26,184 nt of DNA from assembly GCA_902490365.1 (NCBI GenBank), contig CABUDQ010000032.1, positions 1 through 26,184 of the forward strand, written 5' to 3'. Made by a program: the position numbers and the translations under genes. The notes beneath the pieces are model-generated. The model was not told the origin of the DNA, made no database searches, and was given only the letters and a program-made list of their open reading frames with translations. The stretch is from an uncultured Collinsella sp. Its GTDB lineage: Bacteria > Actinomycetota > Coriobacteriia > Coriobacteriales > Coriobacteriaceae. Positions 22,434 through 26,184 of the stretch are shown one piece after another. Position 1 is the first letter of the stretch; each line of letters begins with the position of its first letter.

Positions 22434-22485
22434 GTGGTCTTGGGACAATGCGTACACCACCGAGCGTACGCCCCTAGAGGACCAC
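22434..22485 (-). promoter_or_regulatory. Three-tier hairpin in the rplC leader, candidate r-protein autoregulatory RNA
   Basis: GTGGTC (22434-22439) pairs with GACCAC (22480-22485), GGG (22442-22444) with CCC (22472-22474), and GCGTAC (22450-22455) with GTACGC (22466-22471), leaving a 10-base apical loop and two internal loops. It ends 20 bases before the rplC start. Ribosomal operons commonly use such leaders for feedback control. Confidence 0.5.
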
Positions 22486-22597
22486 TACTTACACGACGTG
22501 CTCCCCAGCCTTGTATTTCGCCCGGACTACCTGACAACCCTATTAAGCAGGCATTTTGTCCAGCCAGAATACTCCCCTGGTTTCACACAGCTGTTTA

Positions 22598-22622
22598 GTA
22601 TACACGGCTGCGGGCGTATCCA
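22598..22622 (-). promoter_or_regulatory. Conserved 25-bp box and -10-like TATACT upstream of rplC
   Basis: 22 of 25 bases are shared with 20733-20757. On the minus strand it runs into TATACT, a good -10 sequence, so the leader before rplC would be about 175-185 bases, close to the length of known S10 leaders. No consensus -35 is present at 17 bases. Confidence 0.5.
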
Positions 22623-22674
22623 TCGAGATTCATATTTCACTCACATTGTTTACGCAGGTAAAGTGCGTGGATGG

Positions 22675-22825
22675 CTCCCGAGCACGGCGGAGGGCCGGAG
22701 AAATATATTAAGGTCCCTGCTCTACAGTCCTGCGCAAGACGGAGAGCACATTAAGTGCTCTCCTTTGCGTGCGGAACTCGCGATGACCTTAATATATTTC
22801 TCCGGCCCTCCGCCGTGCTCGGGAG
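22675..22825. repeat. Perfect 41-bp inverted repeat around a 69-bp centre with nested hairpin
   Basis: The arms 22675-22715 and 22785-22825 are exact reverse complements over 41 bases, including an AT-rich part AAATATATTAAGG. The 69-base centre contains a second perfect hairpin, GGAGAGCAC-ATTAA-GTGCTCTCC (22741-22763). It lies between the histidine phosphatase 3' end and the rplC promoter region. No gene lies between 22414 and 22863. Confidence 0.95.
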
Positions 22826-22863
22826 ACGACACGTTGATGTCTGCTTAACTCTGCTCGCTCAGG

Positions 22864-23490
22864 CTAATGACTTTGTTGGGGGTCCACTATTTGCTGGAGG
22901 GTGAACTTGCATTGCATTGGCTCGCCCTCTACTTGTGGCTCCGCCTCATCAAAATCGAAAATCATAATGGCGCAGTTGGGGAGTTTTGTTGGGAGCTCGA
23001 AGCCCTCTGGGGCTGCAGCTTTGATGAATTGGCGGCTGGCGCTGCCGTGGCTTACTGCTAGGAGGGTTTCGATGCCCTCGGCGTCCATGAGATTGGTGAG
23101 GGTGCCCACCATGCGCTCCTGCAGGGCATGGCTTCCTTCTCCGCCAAATGGGATCAGGTCCTCGCCGGGGTCCCAGACGTCGGTGGGTAGGGCGTCGTGG
23201 GGGCCTTCTTCGAAGGTGCCGTAGCTGCGCTCGATGATGCCTTCGCAGGGCTCGACTGCTGCATCCCGGCCGAGGAGTTCGGTTGCGACGAGACTTGCCG
23301 TGTCCATGGCTCGGCCTAAGGGCGAAGAGACCACTTTGTCGGGAACGACGTTGTGGGCTTTGAGCCACGCGGCTGCCATCCCGGCTTGCTGACGACCCAG
23401 GTCGGTCAGCGGTGAATCGCAGCGGCCCTGGACGAGCTTTTTAACGTTGAATTCTGTCTGACCGTGGCGGAGTAGATATAGACGCTTCAT
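22864..23490 (-). CDS. Histidine phosphatase (phosphoglycerate mutase-like) family protein
   Basis: A 208-residue cytosolic enzyme of the branch-1 histidine phosphatase superfamily. LRHGQTEFN carries R8 and the phospho-accepting H9; SSPLGRAMDTA gives R60, IIERSYG gives the acid E87, and AVSHG gives H148. The length and the absence of the mutase-specific insertions suggest a phosphatase acting on small phosphorylated metabolites rather than a glycolytic mutase. GGGGAG lies before the ATG. It starts 39 bases after the CDF transporter stop on the same strand, so the two may be cotranscribed. Confidence 0.9.
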   Translation of the reverse strand: MKRLYLLRHGQTEFNVKKLVQGRCDSPLTDLGRQQAGMAAAWLKAHNVVPDKVVSSPLGRAMDTASLVATELLGRDAAVEPCEGIIERSYGTFEEGPHDALPTDVWDPGEDLIPFGGEGSHALQERMVGTLTNLMDAEGIETLLAVSHGSASRQFIKAAAPEGFELPTKLPNCAIMIFDFDEAEPQVEGEPMQCKFTLQQIVDPQQSH

Positions 23491-23529
23491 GCTCTCCCCT
23501 TCTGTATAACTTGCTTTGCTGGCATAGCC

Positions 23530-24690
23530 CTACTCGTGGGTATGGCCTACGTAGTCTTCGTCGATCGTGATCTTGGCGACCGACTTGGGATATTCCGATT
23601 CGACCCGTTTCGCCAGCGCGCGCTTCAGGTCCTCGGCGCTCATCGCCAAATCCGAGGGCCGCGCGCAGTCAAAGATCACGTTGGTATGCGTGGGGCCCGG
23701 AACACAGCGTAGGTCGTGGATCGAGAGGCGGCTATCGACCTCTTGAGCCATAGCGTTGATGCGCAGACGCATGCTCGCCACCTTTGGATCGTCGGTCACG
23801 ATGGGGTCGTAATGGAGCGTGACGATCATACCGTCTTCGTTCCTAAACGACTGCTCGATGTTATCGAGCGTGTCGTGACTTTCCAGCGGGCTGGCCTCGG
23901 CCGCCATCTCGGCGTGCGCACTTGCAAACTTCCTGCCCGGACCGTAATCGTGAACCATAAGGTCGTGGACGCCCAAAACGCCGGGGTAGCTCATGATTTT
24001 GTCTCGAATGTGCTTGACCAGCTTAGGATCGGGCGCCTGGCCCAAAAGCGGGCTCACCGTATCCTGGATGAGTTCAAAGCCGCTCCAGCCAATATAGGCG
24101 CCAACGGCAAGGCCGACCCATGCATCTAGATTGATATGCGTCACCTGCGAAACAATCGCGCACGCCAACACGGCGCCCGTGGCTAGAACATCGTTCTTGG
24201 AATCCTGCGCGGTCGCATGCAGCGTCTCGGACTCAATGCGATCGCCGAGTTTTTGGTTGAGGGCCGCCATCCAAAGCTTTACGACCATCGAAAGCGCAAG
24301 GACTGCCACCAGGGCAAGCGAGAACTCGACAGGTTCGGGGTGGATGACGCGCTCAACCGAGGACTTGATAAGCTCAAGGCCGATCAGCAGCACGAGCGCC
24401 GCCACGACCAGACCCGAGAGATACTCGTAGCGGCCATGGCCGTAAGGATGCTCGGGGTCTGCCGGCTTGCCCGCCAGCTTAAAGCCAAGCACGCTCACGA
24501 TGTTCGAGCTGGCATCAGACAGGTTGTTCATAGCGTCCGCCACGATTGAAACCGATCCCGACAGCACGCCAATTGCACCCTTCGCAGCGCATAGTGCCAC
24601 ATTGGCGAGAATACACACCATGCCCGTCAACGTTCCCACGCGTGCACGGTCGCCCTGCGCACGACGAACAATCCACTCGACCATCTGCAT
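23530..24690 (-). CDS. Cation diffusion facilitator (CDF) family transporter
   Basis: A 386-residue membrane protein that exports divalent cations by proton antiport. The N-terminal half contains the transmembrane helices; ADAMNNLSDASSN at 51-63 and AQDSKND at 161-167 correspond to the transport metal site, with N55, D59, D163 and D167 at the four positions. HPYGHGRYEY at 81-90 is the conserved loop. The C-terminal half (from about 215) holds a cytoplasmic domain (VLGVHDLMVHDYGPGRKFAS) and a further ferredoxin-like repeat extending the protein beyond the usual 290-300 residues. The asparagine at the first site suggests a manganese, iron or other non-zinc preference, but this is uncertain. The start could also be the ATG two codons in. 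Confidence 0.9.
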   Translation of the reverse strand: MQMVEWIVRRAQGDRARVGTLTGMVCILANVALCAAKGAIGVLSGSVSIVADAMNNLSDASSNIVSVLGFKLAGKPADPEHPYGHGRYEYLSGLVVAALVLLIGLELIKSSVERVIHPEPVEFSLALVAVLALSMVVKLWMAALNQKLGDRIESETLHATAQDSKNDVLATGAVLACAIVSQVTHINLDAWVGLAVGAYIGWSGFELIQDTVSPLLGQAPDPKLVKHIRDKIMSYPGVLGVHDLMVHDYGPGRKFASAHAEMAAEASPLESHDTLDNIEQSFRNEDGMIVTLHYDPIVTDDPKVASMRLRINAMAQEVDSRLSIHDLRCVPGPTHTNVIFDCARPSDLAMSAEDLKRALAKRVESEYPKSVAKITIDEDYVGHTHE

Positions 24691-24764
24691 CCGCCCCCAC
24701 GGTACTACCTATATATCTATTGCTCAAACGGATTGTAGTGTAGCTACTTTGTCCCCCAGATACA

Positions 24765-24794
24765 AAAAGGCCGCAACCCACACGGGCCACGGCC
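24765..24794. terminator. Probable terminator between the PTS EIIC and CDF genes
   Basis: AAAAAGGCCG is followed after a short GC-rich loop by CGGCCTT, a stem of about seven pairs with an A-run on the left. On the minus strand it ends in TTTTT and can terminate the EIIC transcript. Confidence 0.6.
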
Positions 24795-24800
24795 TTGGAA

Positions 24801-24830
24801 TGCGACATGCGGGACCGTCCCTTTGTCGCA
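24801..24830. repeat. GTCCC-loop palindrome, copy C
   Basis: The stem TGCGACA/TGTCGCA encloses a core with GGGACCGTCCC and CTTTGT on its right side. It lies five bases beyond the EIIC stop codon. It is related to the copies at 4149, 4493 and 26067. Confidence 0.75.
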
Positions 24831-24835
24831 CAGGT

Positions 24836-26050
24836 TTATGCGTTTGCCTCGGCCACGCTCTTCGAGGTTTCGGGCAAATCGGCTCCGTCCCCCGTCACCT
24901 GCTCCTTCGCCGGCACCACGCCAAAGCAGTAGCTCAGCGCCGCAGACACCGCAAATGCCGTGCCACCGGCAGCGCAGCACCACAGCAGGTTCGAAATGCC
25001 GCCCGTGGCAAAGCCAATGACCATAAGGACATTCGTCATGCCGATGGTATAGGCCGTAACGTGGCCCACGGCCGCAACAAGGCCTCCGACGGCGCCGCCA
25101 ATGGCCATGCATGTCAGACACCTGCCATATTTAAAGCCGCAGCCGTACAGCGCCGGCTCGCTTACGCCGCCAAGCACGCCCGAGATCGAATAGCCCAGCA
25201 TGAGCGCCTTCTCGTCCTTATCCACAACGCGGAGCGACGCGCCAAAGGGCATGCCCCAAACGGCAAACGTCGCCATCGTCGCAGCGATCAGAATGCACGA
25301 ATCCGTTCCCACACTCATAAACTGCGCATAGGCGAGCGATAGGACAACGTTGCTGACACCCGCGATCTTAAGAAACTCCCAACCCGCGGCAAGCCCCATA
25401 AGCGTGAGCAGCGACACGATGCCACCGGAATTGCCAAGCATAAACATAAGCTGTCCCAACAGCATGCCCAGATAGCTGCCCGCCGGCGCCGTAATACACA
25501 GCGAGACCGGAACCATGACGAGCATGGTTGCAAACGGAACAAACGAAAACGCCACAGCCTGAGGGATAGTGCGCTTAAAGAAACGCTCCACCTGCCATAG
25601 CACGGGCACCGAGATGAGAACCGGAATAACAGTCGTCGTGTAATCGTTGACCGGCGCGGGAAGTAGACCATACACGAAAGTCATCGATGCCCCCGTCGTC
25701 GATGCGGCATCAACGAGCTTAAGCAGATCGGGCACAATCAATACGCCGCCCAGCATCATGCCCAGCTGCTCCGAGCAACCGAGCTGGCGGGCAGCGGCCC
25801 AACCAAGATAGATGGGCAAAAAGTAATAGCCGGCGTTATAGAGCCAACTGTAGAACAGGCGATAGATTTCGGAATCGGCAGACCACAGGCCCAGCATGCC
25901 TTCGCCCATAATGACGGCGGCGGTGCGGAACAACGCCGCGCAGACAATAAACGGCAGCGCCGACATCATGCTTTTGGACAGATAGTCCACCACGGCCATG
26001 GCGTTTGATGAAACCGTCGTTGTAAACGAGGTGTTAGAAACTTGTGACAT
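24836..26050 (-). CDS. Stand-alone PTS EIIC component, glucose/glucoside (BglF/TreB-type) family
   Basis: A 404-residue polytopic membrane protein. GGVSEPALYG at 294-303 is the conserved sugar-binding loop of glucose-superfamily EIIC proteins (GITEPALYG), followed by a conserved GCGFKYGR. The N-terminus has no EIIB domain (no CxTRLR motif) and the C-terminus no EIIA domain, only a polar tail of about 30 residues. It must borrow EIIB and EIIA from other transporters or act without them. There is no partner gene next to it. GAAAGG precedes the ATG. It is bracketed by two copies of a palindromic repeat. Confidence 0.85.
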   Translation of the reverse strand: MSQVSNTSFTTTVSSNAMAVVDYLSKSMMSALPFIVCAALFRTAAVIMGEGMLGLWSADSEIYRLFYSWLYNAGYYFLPIYLGWAAARQLGCSEQLGMMLGGVLIVPDLLKLVDAASTTGASMTFVYGLLPAPVNDYTTTVIPVLISVPVLWQVERFFKRTIPQAVAFSFVPFATMLVMVPVSLCITAPAGSYLGMLLGQLMFMLGNSGGIVSLLTLMGLAAGWEFLKIAGVSNVVLSLAYAQFMSVGTDSCILIAATMATFAVWGMPFGASLRVVDKDEKALMLGYSISGVLGGVSEPALYGCGFKYGRCLTCMAIGGAVGGLVAAVGHVTAYTIGMTNVLMVIGFATGGISNLLWCCAAGGTAFAVSAALSYCFGVVPAKEQVTGDGADLPETSKSVAEANA

Positions 26051-26066
26051 GGAACGCCTTTCTCAA

Positions 26067-26095
26067 TGTGACATGTGGACTGTCCCTTTGTCACA
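26067..26095. repeat. GTCCC-loop palindrome, copy D
   Basis: The stem TGTGACA/TGTCACA surrounds a core with GGACTGTCCC and CTTTGT. It covers the stop codon of the upstream gene (26091-26093) and ends 16 bases before the EIIC start, so it may terminate that gene. Confidence 0.75.
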
Positions 26096-26184
26096 TCGTG
26101 CGGTACTGACCGATTGCGCGGTACTTTTCGTAGCGGAGGTTTGTGAGGGTCGCGTCGTCGAGCTGCCCAAGCGTATCAAAGGCA
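26091..26184 (-). CDS. accA: Probable acetyl-CoA carboxylase carboxyltransferase subunit alpha, 3' end (partial)
   Basis: Only about 30 C-terminal residues are visible: AFDTLGQLDDATLTNLRYEK followed by YRAIGQYRTM and TGA. The pattern RYEK(F/Y)RAIG close to the C-terminus is typical of AccA, the subunit that moves the carboxyl group from biotin to acetyl-CoA in fatty-acid synthesis. The length is too short for certainty. The stop lies inside a palindromic repeat. Confidence 0.55.
   Translation of the reverse strand, partial: AFDTLGQLDDATLTNLRYEKYRAIGQYRTM

Noticed and set aside
22716..22784. Invertible promoter between the 41-bp repeats
   Set aside because: Candidate -35/-10 pairs were spaced 19-21 bases and no recombinase gene lies in the window, so inversion is left only as a hypothesis.
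1..26184. rRNA, tRNA genes or prophage
   Set aside because: No cloverleaf, rRNA or phage structural gene was recognised on either strand.

Overview
The window looks like a chromosomal segment of a high-GC gut actinobacterium of the class Coriobacteriia, most likely Collinsella or a close relative. This rests on the GC-rich codon use, the style of the ribosomal proteins, IS200/IS3 remnants and many short palindromic intergenic repeats. The genus is recognised by family knowledge and was not checked by a search.

Layout. 1-188 is the 3' end of a YheO/DauR-type regulator (+), followed by a bidirectional terminator and ridA (-). 977-4147 (+) holds an 831-residue U32/DUF3656 protein and an RluA-type pseudouridine synthase. 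4148-4542 is a repeat-rich intergenic region with three evenly spaced 55-bp hairpin units between two inverted palindromes. 4543-6372 (-) is a Gfo/Idh/MocA oxidoreductase and DeoR regulator pair, with an upstream region carrying helically phased CGCA motifs. 6781-7240 (+) is an IS200-like left end and tnpA stub joined to a degV 3' fragment. 7357-14852 (-) is a catabolic locus: LevR-like regulator, mannose-family PTS EIIB, EIIC, EIID and EIIA, a GH172 (DUF2961) glycoside hydrolase and a ROK fructokinase-like kinase. 15080-15999 is debris: the 3' half of mtnN and an internally deleted IS3-type transposase. 16625-22413 (-) is a ribosomal protein cluster in the order rplC-D-W-B, rpsS, rplV, rpsC, rplP, rpmC, rpsQ, rplN, rplX. 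It has no rpsJ in front of rplC and no rplE after rplX. 22864-26184 (-) holds a histidine phosphatase, a CDF cation transporter, a stand-alone glucoside-type PTS EIIC and the 3' end of what is probably accA.

How the genes work together. The most interesting functional unit is 7357-14852. The PTS imports and phosphorylates a small sugar. GH172 enzymes are known to act on alpha-D-fructofuranosyl linkages (difructose dianhydride I) or alpha-D-arabinofuranosyl linkages, and a fructokinase-like ROK gene next to one points to a fructose-containing substrate. Its LevR-like regulator has kept the helix-turn-helix, PRD and PTS-like domains and Walker A. It has lost the GAFTGA segment and the Walker B acidic residues, which fits a phylum generally without sigma-54. 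The locus is bounded on both sides by transposon remnants fused to broken housekeeping genes, so it reads as an acquired or rearranged island.

The ribosomal cluster also carries unexplained structure: a three-tier leader hairpin before rplC, a 25-bp box shared upstream of rplC and rplB (22 of 25 identical), a hairpin between rplW and rplB, a folded rplN leader, and a perfect 41-bp inverted repeat upstream of the rplC leader.
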